From NCBI RefSeq assembly GCF_009363155.1, contig NZ_CP045302.1, positions 2,649,001 through 2,713,000 on the forward strand: DNA of 64,000 nucleotides, read 5' to 3'. The translations under genes were made by a program, and so were the position numbers. Below the pieces are notes generated by a model that made no database searches, was not told the DNA's origin, and saw only the letters and a list, made by a program, of their open reading frames with translations. Below are positions 39,087 to 53,325 of the stretch, in pieces. The first letter of the stretch is position 1. Each line of letters opens with the position of its first letter. The stretch comes from Azotobacter salinestris (GTDB taxonomy: Bacteria > Pseudomonadota > Gammaproteobacteria > Pseudomonadales > Pseudomonadaceae).

Positions 39087-39108
39087 CCCGGGCAAGACGC
39101 TGCCCGGG
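39087..39108. terminator. Terminator-like stem between convergent genes
   Basis: An 8-bp stem CCCGGGCA/TGCCCGGG with a 6-nt loop lies between the peroxidase remnant and the monooxygenase gene. On the minus strand it is followed by CTTTCC, so it may terminate the monooxygenase gene. Confidence 0.45.
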
Positions 39109-39133
39109 AAAGGCAAGGCAGGTACGGCGACCG

Positions 39134-39439
39134 CTACAGCACGGCTTCGAACAACTCCAGCTGCGGCGGCCCCAGGTAAAGTTCACGCGGGCTGCTACCG
39201 GCGTTGGCATGCGCCTTGCGGAAGGCTTCGGAACGCGTCCAGTCCTCGAAGGCCTGCGCGGATTCCCATTCGGTATAGGAACTGAACAGGGTGGATTCCT
39301 CACCCTGCGGTCCCTGCAGAAGGTGGAAACGGACAAAGCCGGGCACCTCGTGAAGATAGCTTTCGCGCTCGCGCCAGTGGGCGATGAAGGCTTCCTCGTG
39401 TCCTCGGGCAATCTTGAAACGGTTCATGGCAAGGAACAT
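39134..39439 (-). CDS. Antibiotic-biosynthesis-monooxygenase (ABM) domain protein, haem-degrading-like
   Basis: Predicted 101-aa protein with a ferredoxin-like ABM fold. NRFKIARGHEEAFIAHWRERE and VPGFVRFHLLQG are typical of the IsdG/HmoB-like subgroup, and WESAQAFEDWTRSEAFRKAH is the C-terminal helix region. Such proteins bind or cleave haem, or act on small aromatic substrates; the function is not fixed by sequence. The start at 39439 (M-F-L-A-M) or 39427 (M-N-R-F) is uncertain. It converges on the split DyP peroxidase gene; both families are haem-linked. Confidence 0.82.
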   Translation of the reverse strand: MFLAMNRFKIARGHEEAFIAHWRERESYLHEVPGFVRFHLLQGPQGEESTLFSSYTEWESAQAFEDWTRSEAFRKAHANAGSSPRELYLGPPQLELFEAVL

Positions 39440-39558
39440 GTCTTGGACTCCGCGTGGTCGACAAACGGCCATTCTAGACAAGAACCTCGGCTTTCACAGA
39501 ATCGAGCCTCCCCTTATCAGGTAAGGGCCGCCCCGGGTGGATAACCCAGCGCTCGACG

Positions 39559-39593
39559 AAAAACCCCCTGGCAGATGTGCATCCGCCAGGGGG
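39559..39593 (-). terminator. Intrinsic terminator of gyrB
   Basis: On the minus strand a 9-bp stem GCCCCCTGG-type (CCCCCTGGC/GCCAGGGGG on the plus strand) with a 12-nt loop is followed by TTTTT. It lies about 45 bp beyond the gyrB stop and ends the dnaA-dnaN-recF-gyrB transcript. Confidence 0.85.
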
Positions 39594-39604
39594 CCTCTTG
39601 TGTC

Positions 39605-39627
39605 TGTGGATATTTTTCTTATCCACA
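39605..39627. promoter_or_regulatory. Inverted pair of DnaA boxes downstream of gyrB
   Basis: TGTGGATAT (39605-39613, one mismatch in reverse orientation) and TTATCCACA (39619-39627, perfect) face each other, forming an 8-bp inverted repeat with a T-rich loop. They lie between the gyrB stop and its terminator. They could bind DnaA or simply form a hairpin in the 3' end of the message. Confidence 0.5.
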
Positions 39628-39635
39628 CCTGCTAC

Positions 39636-43162
<3,527 letters not shown>

Positions 43163-43180
43163 CGAGGCAAGACGGCAGGC

Positions 43181-44284
43181 TTACAGGCGCATCGGCATGA
43201 CGACATAGGCAGAGTCGTCATTGTCCGCTTCCTGCAGCAGGGCACTGCTGTTGGAGTCGGACAGGGTCAGGCGCACCTGCTCGGCACTCATCACCCCCAA
43301 CACGTCGAGCAGATAGCTGACGTTGAAACCGATCTCCAGGGCTTCGCCGCTGTAGTCCACCGCCACTTCCTCTTCGGCTTCCTCCTGCTCCGGGTTGTTC
43401 GCCTGGATCTTCAGCAGGCCGCTGGCCAGTTGCAGGCGGATGCCGCGGTACTTCTCGTTAGAGAGGATGGCCGTACGGCTGAAGGCCTCGCGCAGCAGTT
43501 GGCGATCGCCAAGCACCTTCTTGTCGCCACCGCGCGGCAACACCCGCTCATAGTCGGGGAACTTGCCGTCGACCAGCTTGGAGGTGAAAGTGAACTCGCC
43601 GGTGGTGGCACGGATGTGATGCTGGCCGAGAACGATGCTGACTTCGCCGTCCTGGTCGGTGAGCAGGCGCGCCAGCTCCAGAATGCCCTTGCGCGGCACG
43701 ATGACCTGGTGACGGTCGGCATGCTCGATACCGGCCTGCATGGCACACAGCGCCAGACGGTGACCGTCGGTGGCGACCGCGCGCAGCACGCCCGCGTTCA
43801 TCTCCAGCAGCATGCCGTTCAGATAGTAACGTACGTCCTGCTGGGCCATGGCGAAGCTGGTGCGCTCGATCAGCCGGCGCAGCTTGCTCTGTACCAGGGA
43901 AAAGGTCAGCGAGCCCTGGCCTTCCTCGGCGGTGGGAAAATCGCTGGCCGGCAGAGTGGACAGGGTGAAACGGCTGCGGCCGGCCTTGATCAGCAGCTTC
44001 TGCTCGTCCAGACGAATGTCGATCAGCGTGTCGTTCGGCAGGCTCTTGCAGATGTCCATCAGCTTGCGCGCCGGCACGGTGATCTCGCCGGACTCGGCGC
44101 TTTCTTCCAGCGGCACGCGGCCGACCAGCTCGACCTCCAGGTCGGTGCCGGTGAGCGACAGCTGCTGTTTCTCGACGACCAGCAGCACGTTGGAGAGCAC
44201 CGGCAGGGTCTGCCGGCGTTCGACGACGCCGGCGACCAGTTGCAGTGGTTTCAGCAGGGCTTCGCGTTGAATGGTGAAATGCAT
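43181..44284 (-). CDS. dnaN: DNA polymerase III beta subunit (sliding clamp)
   Basis: Predicted 367-aa protein of three similar clamp domains that forms the dimeric ring tethering polymerase III to DNA. Family features are present: MHFTIQREALLKPL start, YYLNGMLLE, ATDGHRLAL and the C-terminal YVVMPMRL tail. Normal length. It follows dnaA by 29 bp and precedes recF by 18 bp. Confidence 0.98.
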   Translation of the reverse strand: MHFTIQREALLKPLQLVAGVVERRQTLPVLSNVLLVVEKQQLSLTGTDLEVELVGRVPLEESAESGEITVPARKLMDICKSLPNDTLIDIRLDEQKLLIKAGRSRFTLSTLPASDFPTAEEGQGSLTFSLVQSKLRRLIERTSFAMAQQDVRYYLNGMLLEMNAGVLRAVATDGHRLALCAMQAGIEHADRHQVIVPRKGILELARLLTDQDGEVSIVLGQHHIRATTGEFTFTSKLVDGKFPDYERVLPRGGDKKVLGDRQLLREAFSRTAILSNEKYRGIRLQLASGLLKIQANNPEQEEAEEEVAVDYSGEALEIGFNVSYLLDVLGVMSAEQVRLTLSDSNSSALLQEADNDDSAYVVMPMRL

Positions 44285-44313
44285 GGTCCAGTCCCCAGTC
44301 GGTTGCGTCTGGC

Positions 44314-45762
44314 TCAGGTGGTCAGGGTGCGCAGCAGGTTCTTGTAGTCCTCGCGAATGTCCGCATCGGTTTCGCGCAGCTCGGCGATCTTGCGGCAAGC
44401 ATGGAGGACGGTGGTGTGATCGCGGCCGCCAAAGGAATCGCCGATCTCCGGCAGGCTGTGGTTGGTCAGCTCCTTGGACAGCGCCATGGCGACCTGCCGC
44501 GGGCGGGCCACCGAACGCGAGCGACGCTTGGAAAGCAGATCGGCGATCTTGATCTTGTAGTACTCGGCGACGGTGCGCTGGATGTTGTCGACGCTGACCA
44601 GCTTGTCCTGCAGCGCCAGCAGATCCTTCAGCGATTCGCGGATCAGTTCGATGGTGATCGGGTGGTTGGTGAAGTGCGAGTGGGCGATGACCCTCTTGAG
44701 CGCGCCTTCCAGTTCGCGCACGTTGGAGCGGATACGCTGTGCAATGAAGAAGGCGGCGTCGTGGGGCAGCTCGACCTTGGTCTGCTCGGCCTTCTTCATC
44801 AGGATCGCTACTCGGGTTTCCAGCTCCGGTGGCTCCACGGCCACGGTCAGGCCCCAGCCGAAACGCGACTTCAGCCGCTCCTCGAGCCCCTCGATCTCCT
44901 TTGGATAGCGGTCGCTGGTGAGAATTACCTGCTGCCCGCCTTCGAGCAGGGCGTTGAAGGTATGGAAGAACTCCTCCTGGGAGCGCTCCTTCTTGGCGAA
45001 GAACTGGATATCGTCGATCAGCAGCGCGTCCACGGAACGGTAGAAGCGCTTGAACTCGTTGATCGCGTTGAGCTGCAGGGCCTTCACCATGTCGGCGACG
45101 AAGCGTTCCGAATGCAGGTAGACCACCTTGGCATTGGGGTTCTTCTTCAGCAGGTGGTTGCCCACGGCATGCATCAGATGGGTCTTGCCGAGACCGACGC
45201 CTCCATAGAGGAACAGCGGGTTGTAACCGTGCTTGGGATTGTCCGCCACCTGCCAGGCGGCGGCACGCGCCAACTGGTTGGACTTGCCCTCGACGAAATT
45301 TTCGAAGGTGAAGGCCCGGTTCAGATAGCTGGTGTGCTTGAGGGCTCCCTCGACCTGCACCGAACGCTCGGTACGCACCGCGGCCGGGTTCGCCGCCGGC
45401 TGTGGCTGTACATCCACAGGACGAGCAGTCGATACCTCGTCGATCGCCGCCGGTGCTGGCGCCTGCACCACCGGCGGCGGCGGAGAGGCCGGCTGCGCCG
45501 CGCGGGGAGCCGGGCTGCGCTTGCTGCCGATCAGCAGGGAAACGGAGGGCGTGACGTCCTCGCTTCGCTCGCCGAGCAGTTCGAGCAACCGGCCGAGGTA
45601 CTTCTCGTTGACCCAGTCGAGCACGAAACGATTGGGCGCATAGACGCGCAGCTCGTCGCCATCGGCTTCCACCTGCAGAGGACGAATCCAGGTATTGAAT
45701 TGCTGGGCGGGCAGTTCGTCGCGCAGCAGCTCGACGCACTGCTGCCAAAGTTCCACGGACAC
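44314..45762 (-). CDS. dnaA: Chromosomal replication initiator protein DnaA
   Basis: Predicted 482-aa AAA+ initiator. Domain I (1-85) is followed by a Pro/Ala-rich linker (about 90-150), the AAA+ domain with Walker [10 protein letters not shown] and Walker [10 protein letters not shown], and the C-terminal DNA-binding domain with the signature [19 protein letters not shown] start at 45762 is supported by GGGGGGAG upstream and the M-S-V-E-L-W-Q-Q start of the family. A perfect DnaA box lies 69 bp upstream, and a TACAAT element lies between, suggesting autoregulation. Confidence 0.98.
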   Translation of the reverse strand: MSVELWQQCVELLRDELPAQQFNTWIRPLQVEADGDELRVYAPNRFVLDWVNEKYLGRLLELLGERSEDVTPSVSLLIGSKRSPAPRAAQPASPPPPVVQAPAPAAIDEVSTARPVDVQPQPAANPAAVRTERSVQVEGALKHTSYLNRAFTFENFVEGKSNQLARAAAWQVADNPKHGYNPLFLYGGVGLGKTHLMHAVGNHLLKKNPNAKVVYLHSERFVADMVKALQLNAINEFKRFYRSVDALLIDDIQFFAKKERSQEEFFHTFNALLEGGQQVILTSDRYPKEIEGLEERLKSRFGWGLTVAVEPPELETRVAILMKKAEQTKVELPHDAAFFIAQRIRSNVRELEGALKRVIAHSHFTNHPITIELIRESLKDLLALQDKLVSVDNIQRTVAEYYKIKIADLLSKRRSRSVARPRQVAMALSKELTNHSLPEIGDSFGGRDHTTVLHACRKIAELRETDADIREDYKNLLRTLTT

Positions 45763-45808
45763 GTATCTCCCCCCGCCGCCCGAACGGCTGGCAAAAAAAC
45801 AGTCTGCC

Positions 45809-45814
45809 ATTGTA
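45809..45814 (-). promoter_or_regulatory. Candidate -10 element for dnaA
   Basis: TACAAT on the minus strand, 47 bp before the dnaA GTG. No good -35 is visible. A perfect DnaA box (45831-45839) sits about 20 bp upstream, consistent with repression by DnaA. Confidence 0.35.
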
Positions 45815-46265
45815 TCCGCCCGGCACAAGGTTATCCACATGGATTGTGCAACCACCGTTCGCGACCAGGCCAAAGCGATCGCAAAAAGTCCCTGACGCCC
45901 CTCCAGAGACCTGTTGATAACTACTCATGAACGCCGTGCACAAGCTGACGGAAAAATCAGTGGATAAAATCCCTGTGCATAAAGCCTGCATCCATGCCCA
46001 GCTTATCCGTAGGCTCCACACAGACAGGCCACTCGCAATCGACAGGTTTGTCCTTCCCGGAAAGGCATGCCCTGCCGGACCCTGGATAAGTTTTCCACAG
46101 ACTGGCAGTCAGCCAGTCACTACATAAACAATCAGCTCTTCAAAGAATTTTCCACCTTGATCTATTTGTGGAAGACTTTTCCACAGAGGCTCGGATATTC
46201 GTCTGTAGACGGAACGGCTCCTCGCAACCGATACCTGAGCGCTCGACCGTATCGCTGGTTGGAAA

Positions 46266-46294
46266 TTGACCTGTCCTGCGGCTTTCTCTAGAAT
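46266..46294 (+). promoter_or_regulatory. Sigma-70 promoter for rpmH-rnpA
   Basis: TTGACC (-35), a 17-bp spacer and TAGAAT (-10) are followed 61 bp later by the rpmH ATG. It is a strong match to the sigma-70 consensus and probably drives rpmH-rnpA-yidD-yidC. Confidence 0.7.
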
Positions 46295-46355
46295 CGCCGG
46301 TCTCTTTAAAACGGGGGCCACTTCCGGCCCGTTAGTGACCACCAGGTAGAGCATC

Positions 46356-46490
46356 ATGAAACGCACTTTCCAACCCAGCACCCTCAAGCGCGCTCGCACC
46401 CACGGTTTCCGCGCTCGCATGGCTACCAAGAACGGCCGTCAAGTCCTGTCGCGTCGCCGCGCCAAGGGCCGCAAGCGCCTGACCGTCTGA
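46356..46490 (+). CDS. rpmH: 50S ribosomal protein L34
   Basis: Predicted 44-aa basic protein, [18 protein letters not shown] start and many Lys/Arg. It is part of the 50S subunit. It is too short to stand out by length but its sequence is unmistakable, and it occupies its standard position next to rnpA. Confidence 0.98.
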   Translation: MKRTFQPSTLKRARTHGFRARMATKNGRQVLSRRRAKGRKRLTV

Positions 46491-46507
46491 CTCAGCCGGA
46501 ACGGACG

Positions 46508-46897
46508 GTGAGTCGAGACTTCGGTCGGGAAAAGCGCCTGCTGATTCCCCGCCAGTTCAAGGCCGTCTTCGACTCCCCGACCGCCAAGGTTCCGGGCAAG
46601 CACGTCCTGCTCCTCGCGCGTCCCAACGATCTGGACCATCCCCGCCTCGGGCTGGTGATCGGCAAGAAGAGCGTCAAGCTCTCCGTCGGGCGCAACCGCC
46701 TGAAACGTCTGATACGCGAATCCTTCCGCCTGAATCAGGATAGCCTGGCCGGCTGGGATGTCGTGGTGGTCGCACGCAAGGGCCTCGGCGAGCTGGAAAA
46801 CGCCGAAGTGACGCAACAATTCGGCAAGCTCTGGAAACGACTCGCCCGCAGCCGGCCGCAGACCGCTGCCGAGGCGGCTGGAAACTCCCATGCGTAA
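46508..46897 (+). CDS. rnpA: Ribonuclease P protein component
   Basis: Predicted 129-aa basic protein that helps RNase P RNA cut tRNA 5' leaders. The signature [12 protein letters not shown] is intact. A GTG start at 46508 gives the expected N-terminus M-S-R-D-F. It overlaps yidD by 8 bases. A typical short Ala/Thr-rich tail follows. Confidence 0.96.
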   Translation: MSRDFGREKRLLIPRQFKAVFDSPTAKVPGKHVLLLARPNDLDHPRLGLVIGKKSVKLSVGRNRLKRLIRESFRLNQDSLAGWDVVVVARKGLGELENAEVTQQFGKLWKRLARSRPQTAAEAAGNSHA

Positions 46898-47135
46898 ACT
46901 GGCCCTCGCCGCGATCCAGTTCTACCGCTATGCGATCAGTCCGCTGATGGCCAACCATTGTCGTTTCCATCCCAGCTGCTCCTGCTATGCGCACGAGGCC
47001 ATCTCCACTCATGGCCTGCTGCGCGGCGGCTGGTTGAGCCTGCGTCGTCTAGGGCGCTGCCACCCCTGGAATCCGGGTGGCTACGACCCCGTTCCCCCGA
47101 TCAAAACCTCCCGACCCTCTTCGATGGCCGAGTAA
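46890..47135 (+). CDS. yidD: Membrane-protein insertion efficiency factor YidD
   Basis: Predicted 81-aa protein. The family core [20 protein letters not shown] and the following [13 protein letters not shown] are present; the Cys residues and amphipathic N-terminus fit a peripheral inner-membrane location. It overlaps rnpA and lies 2 bases before yidC, whose insertase it assists. Confidence 0.95.
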   Translation: MRKLALAAIQFYRYAISPLMANHCRFHPSCSCYAHEAISTHGLLRGGWLSLRRLGRCHPWNPGGYDPVPPIKTSRPSSMAE

Positions 47136-47137
47136 CC

Positions 47138-48811
47138 ATGGATATCAAACGCTCGATCCTGCTCGTCGCCCTGGCAGTCGTGTCCTATCTGCTGGTTTTG
47201 CAGTGGAACCAGGATTACGGCCAGGCGGCACTACCGCCCCAGAACGCCGTGGCCCAAAGCGCCCCGTCGGCCCAGCCGGAAGCCGTGCCCGCCGCTCCCT
47301 CGGCCAGTGCGGACGTTCCCACCGCCGGCAGCGAGAACCGGGTGCCGGACACCGTGGCGAGCACCGTCGGTGCCGATCTGATCCAGGTCCGCACCGATGT
47401 ATTGGAAGTGGCCATCGATCCGCGCGGTGGCGACGTCGTGCAGCTCAAGCTGCCCAAGTTTCCACGCCGCCAGGATCATCCGGAGATACCCTTCCAGCTG
47501 TTCGACAACGGCAGCGAGCGCCTGTATCTGGCACAGAGTGGCTTGACCGGTGCCAACGGCCCGGATGCCCGCACCAGCGGTCGCCCGCTGTACGTCAGCG
47601 AGCAACGCAGCTACCAGTTGGCCGATGGGCAAGACAGCCTGGTGGTCGAGCTAAAATTCAGCGAAGGCGGCGTCGACTACGTCAAGCGCTTCACCTTCAA
47701 GCGCGGGGCGTACGATCTGGAAGTCCGCCACCTGATCGCCAACAACAGCGACCAGTCCTGGAGCGGCAACCTGTTCGCCCAGCTCAAGCGCGATGCCAGC
47801 GCCGACCCGTCCTCGACCACCGCGACCGGTACCGCCACCTATCTGGGCGCCGCCCTGTGGACCGCCGACGAGCCGTACAAGAAGGTGTCCATGGGCGACA
47901 TGGACGACAAGAGCCTGCGCGAGACCGTGCAGGGCGGCTGGATCGCCTGGTTGCAGCACTACTTCGTGACCGCCTGGGTTCCCAACAAGGACGACACCAA
48001 CCTGGTCACCACCCGCAAGGACAGCCAGGGCAACTACATCATCGGCTTCACCGGACCGACCCTGAACATCCCGGCCGGCGCCAGCGGCGAAACCGTCAGC
48101 CGCCTGTATGCCGGTCCGAAGGACCAGGACCAGCTGGAGGCCGTCTCGCCCGGCCTGGAGCTGACCGTCGACTACGGCTTCCTGTGGTTCATCGCCCAGC
48201 CGATCTTCTGGCTGCTGGAGCTGATCCATGCGCTGCTGGGCAACTGGGGCTGGTCGATCATCGTGCTGACCATCATCATCAAGCTGGCCTTCTTCCCGCT
48301 CTCGGCGGCCAGCTACCGTTCGATGGGCCGCATGCGCGCGGTCGCCCCCAAGCTGCAGGCGCTTAAGGAGCAGTACGGCGAGGATCGCCAGAAGCTGTCT
48401 CAGGCGATGATGGAGCTGTACAAGAAGGAGAAGATCAACCCGCTCGGCGGCTGCCTGCCGATTCTGGTGCAGATGCCGGTGTTCCTCGCCCTCTACTGGG
48501 TGCTGCTGGAAAGCGTGGAGATGCGCCAGGCGCCCTGGCTGGGTTGGATCACCGACCTGTCGATCAAGGACCCGTACTTCATCCTGCCGATCATCATGGG
48601 CGCGACCATGTTCTTCCAGCAGACGCTCAACCCGACGCCGCCGGATCCCATGCAGGCCAGGGTGATGAAGCTGATGCCGATCATCTTCACCTTCTTCTTC
48701 CTCTGGTTCCCGGCCGGCCTGGTGCTGTACTGGGTGGTCAACAACGTCCTCTCCATCGGTCAGCAGTGGTACATTACCCGGCAGATCGAGAAGGCCGCCC
48801 AGCCGGCCTGA
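47138..48811 (+). CDS. yidC: Membrane-protein insertase YidC
   Basis: Predicted 557-aa inner-membrane protein. An N-terminal membrane segment (4-24) precedes a large periplasmic beta-rich domain (about 55-340), then the five-helix conserved core with KLAFFPLSAASYRSMGRMRAV near 385 and GGCLPILVQMPVFLALYWVLLE near 440. It inserts and folds inner-membrane proteins, alone or with SecYEG. It is followed by a weak terminator and mnmE. Confidence 0.97.
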   Translation: MDIKRSILLVALAVVSYLLVLQWNQDYGQAALPPQNAVAQSAPSAQPEAVPAAPSASADVPTAGSENRVPDTVASTVGADLIQVRTDVLEVAIDPRGGDVVQLKLPKFPRRQDHPEIPFQLFDNGSERLYLAQSGLTGANGPDARTSGRPLYVSEQRSYQLADGQDSLVVELKFSEGGVDYVKRFTFKRGAYDLEVRHLIANNSDQSWSGNLFAQLKRDASADPSSTTATGTATYLGAALWTADEPYKKVSMGDMDDKSLRETVQGGWIAWLQHYFVTAWVPNKDDTNLVTTRKDSQGNYIIGFTGPTLNIPAGASGETVSRLYAGPKDQDQLEAVSPGLELTVDYGFLWFIAQPIFWLLELIHALLGNWGWSIIVLTIIIKLAFFPLSAASYRSMGRMRAVAPKLQALKEQYGEDRQKLSQAMMELYKKEKINPLGGCLPILVQMPVFLALYWVLLESVEMRQAPWLGWITDLSIKDPYFILPIIMGATMFFQQTLNPTPPDPMQARVMKLMPIIFTFFFLWFPAGLVLYWVVNNVLSIGQQWYITRQIEKAAQPA

Positions 48812-48836
48812 TCCTTGCCGCTGCCAGCCCGACCTC

Positions 48837-48858
48837 GACGCCCCCGCAGTGGGGCGTC
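48837..48858 (+). terminator. Weak terminator between yidC and mnmE
   Basis: An 8-bp stem GACGCCCC/GGGGCGTC with a 6-nt loop is followed by only TT. It lies between yidC and mnmE, so it may only attenuate. Confidence 0.5.
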
Positions 48859-48877
48859 TTGCTATCCGGAGTCCGCA

Positions 48878-50245
48878 ATGCACAGCGCACGCGAAACCAT
48901 CGCCGCCATCGCCACCGCCCAAGGCCGGGGTGGGGTCGGCATCGTGCGGGTTTCAGGCCCCTTGGCCGGGGTAGTCGCCGCGGGCATCTGCGAACGCCCG
49001 CTCAAGCCGCGGCATGCCCACTATGGCAGCTTCCGTGATGGATCGGGCCAGGTGCTCGACGAGGGCATCGCGCTGTTCTTTCCCGGTCCCCATTCCTTCA
49101 CTGGCGAGGACGTGCTCGAGCTGCAGGGCCATGGCGGCCCGCTGGTGCTCGACCTGCTGCTGCGCCGCTGCCTGGAGCTGGGGGCGCGCATGGCACGGCC
49201 GGGCGAATTCAGCGAGCAGGCCTTTCTCAACGACAAGCTGGACCTGGCCCAGGCCGAGGCGATCGCCGACCTGATCGAGGCCAGTTCGGCACAGGCGGCA
49301 CGCAATGCGCTGCGCTCGCTGCAGGGCGAGTTTTCCCGGCGCGTGAACGCACTCGCCGAGCGGCTGATCGAGCTGCGCCTCTACGTCGAGGCCGCCATCG
49401 ACTTTCCCGAAGAGGAAATCGACTTCCTCGCCGATGGCCGCGTGCTCGAGCTGCTCGAAGGCCTGCGCACCGACTTGTCCACAGTGCTGCGCGAGGCGGG
49501 TCAGGGTGCGCTCCTGCGCGACGGCATGACCGTGGTCATCGCCGGCCGGCCGAATGCCGGCAAATCCAGCCTGCTCAACGCCCTGGCCGGCCGCGAATCG
49601 GCGATCGTCACCGACATCGCCGGCACCACCCGGGACCTGCTGCGCGAACATATCCACATCGACGGCATGCCGCTGCATGTCGTGGATACCGCCGGGCTCA
49701 GGGAAACCGCCGACCAAGTCGAACGGATCGGTGTCGAACGCGCCCTCCAGGCCATCCGCGAAGCCGACCGGGTGTTGTTGGTAGTCGATGCCAGCGCTCC
49801 GGAAGCGGCCGATCCCTTCGCCCTCTGGCCGGAATTCCTCGACCTGCGCCCGGAGCCGGGCAAGGTCACCCTGATCCGTAACAAGGTCGACCTGTCCGGC
49901 GAGCCGGTCGTCCAGGAGCAGGGCAGCGACGGCCACGTCGTCCTCGGCCTGTCGGCCCGCACCGGTGAAGGCCTGGATCTGCTGCGCGAGCATCTGAAGG
50001 CCTGCATGGGCTTCGAGCAGACCATCGAGAGCAGCTTCAGCGCCCGTCGTCGCCATCTTGAAGCCCTGCGCCAGGCTGCCGCCTGTCTCGACCACGGGCA
50101 CGCCCAGCTCATCGGCTGCGGGGCCGGCGAACTGCTTGCCGAGGACCTGCGCCAGGCCCAGCAGGCGCTCGGAGAAATCACTGGCACCTTCACACCGGAC
50201 GATCTGCTCGGCCGCATCTTTTCCAGCTTCTGCATCGGCAAATAG
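48878..50245 (+). CDS. mnmE: tRNA uridine-5-carboxymethylaminomethyl modification GTPase
   Basis: Predicted 455-aa protein (formerly TrmE). It has an N-terminal folate-binding domain, a helical domain, a G domain with [12 protein letters not shown] and DTAGL, and the C-terminal C-I-G-K motif. With MnmG it modifies U34 of tRNAs ending in U/C-type wobble. Length is normal. mnmG follows after a 522-bp spacer full of DnaA boxes. Confidence 0.97.
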   Translation: MHSARETIAAIATAQGRGGVGIVRVSGPLAGVVAAGICERPLKPRHAHYGSFRDGSGQVLDEGIALFFPGPHSFTGEDVLELQGHGGPLVLDLLLRRCLELGARMARPGEFSEQAFLNDKLDLAQAEAIADLIEASSAQAARNALRSLQGEFSRRVNALAERLIELRLYVEAAIDFPEEEIDFLADGRVLELLEGLRTDLSTVLREAGQGALLRDGMTVVIAGRPNAGKSSLLNALAGRESAIVTDIAGTTRDLLREHIHIDGMPLHVVDTAGLRETADQVERIGVERALQAIREADRVLLVVDASAPEAADPFALWPEFLDLRPEPGKVTLIRNKVDLSGEPVVQEQGSDGHVVLGLSARTGEGLDLLREHLKACMGFEQTIESSFSARRRHLEALRQAAACLDHGHAQLIGCGAGELLAEDLRQAQQALGEITGTFTPDDLLGRIFSSFCIGK

Positions 50246-50767
50246 TCGAATCCTTCCTGTCCCGCCTGTCTTTGCCTCCTGGCTCGATGGGCCGACCCTG
50301 TGCGCTGTCTCGTTATCCACACGCATGTCCGATTTTTTCCCGAACACCGGGCCGACAGCGCTCCGGCGCATGCCAATCAGCCCTGTGGAAAACCCTCGAT
50401 GAGCTTCGTCAATAAGCCGGTGGCGAAAAGGCGGACAATTTCTCCTGTGGATAAATGCTAGATCAATGCACAGGCCGTCGACAGCCTACCCCATATCCAC
50501 AGGCAGGATCGTCACAGGCTTATCCTGAGTGGAAAAGTCGATGGGAAACAGCTTCCCATTGGTTATCCACAGAAATTGGCCTGATTAGACATAAACACAA
50601 GAACAGGCTTTTAAAAGAATTCATTCCTTTTATCTCTGTTTGAAACCTGCAAACCAAGTGCTCGGGACATACTGGTTATTTTTTGTGCATGACCTTCATT
50701 CGCTCCGCCTAACTCTCTATACTTGCCGCCCTTCCTTTTCCCCCTACGAACAGGCACGAGGTGCGTG
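50246..50767. other. Origin-like intergenic region (oriC candidate 2), mnmE-mnmG
   Basis: A 522-bp gene-free region. It contains DnaA boxes TTATCCACA at 50313 and 50573 and TGTGGATAA at 50446 (all perfect), and TGTGGAAAA at 50384 and ATATCCACA at 50493 (one mismatch each). An AT-rich tract follows the last box at about 50581-50650. It has more perfect boxes than the dnaA-rpmH region. It may be the active origin, a second origin or a DnaA-titrating site. A TATACT at 50718-50723 with TTCATT 17 bp upstream is a probable mnmG promoter. Confidence 0.65.
50695..50723 (+). promoter_or_regulatory. Candidate promoter for mnmG
   Basis: TTCATT, a 17-bp spacer and TATACT, 45 bp before the mnmG GTG. The -10 is good and the -35 weak. 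Confidence 0.5.
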
Positions 50768-52659
<1,892 letters not shown>

Positions 52660-52660
<1 letters not shown>

Positions 52661-53307
52661 TGTCCACGGTCACCTCCCGTCACGCCGAGGAACTGCTCAG
52701 TGGTGCTCGCGAACTGGGCGTCGAACTGTCCGGCCGCCAGCAGGAACGGCTGCTGACCTACCTGGCGCTGTTGATCAAGTGGAACAAGGCCTACAATCTC
52801 ACCGCCGTGCGCGATCCGGACGAGATGGTCTCGCGTCATCTGCTCGACAGCCTCAGCGTGGCGCCGCAGGTCGCCGAGGCTGGGGATGACTGGCTGGATG
52901 TCGGCAGCGGGGGCGGCATGCCGGGTATTCCGCTGGCCATCCTGTTTCCCGAACGACGCTTCACCCTGCTGGATTCCAACGGCAAGAAGACCCGTTTCCT
53001 TACCCAGGTGAAACTGGAACTGCAATTGCAAAACCTGGAAGTTGTTCACAGTCGGGTCGAGGCATTCAAACCCGTGCAGCCGTTTTCCGGCATCTGTTCG
53101 CGGGCGTTCAGTTCGCTGGCGGATTTCGCCAACTGGACCCGTCATCTGGGCGACGCAGGCACCCGCTGGCTGGCCATGAAGGGCGTGCAGCCGGACGACG
53201 AACTGCAGGCCCTGCCGGACGATTTTCGACTGGAACGTACCTATGAGCTCAAGGTTCCCGGTTGTCAGGGTCAGCGCCATCTGCTGATACTGCGCCGCAC
53301 TCCATGA
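52660..53307 (+). CDS. rsmG: 16S rRNA (guanine-527-N7)-methyltransferase
   Basis: Predicted 215-aa SAM-dependent methyltransferase (GidB). The SAM loop [14 protein letters not shown] lies near residue 85 and the substrate-binding [19 protein letters not shown] before it. Loss gives low-level streptomycin resistance in many bacteria. Its start overlaps the mnmG stop by one base. parA follows after 18 bp. Confidence 0.97.
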
Positions 53308-53325
53308 TCCGGACAGACGCTGACC

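Larger units (their letters stand above)
45763..46355. other. oriC: Origin-like intergenic region (oriC candidate 1), dnaA-rpmH
   Basis: A 593-bp region without a credible gene. It contains DnaA boxes: TTATCCACA at 45831 (perfect), AGTGGATAA at 45959, TGTGCATAA at 45974, TTTTCCACA at 46091 and 46177 (each one mismatch), and weaker ones at 46003 and 46083. An AT-rich stretch at about 46120-46190 includes GATCTATTT at 46159, which matches the start of the E. coli 13-mer, and is a candidate unwinding site. The dnaA-rpmH location is the classical pseudomonad origin. Confidence 0.72.
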
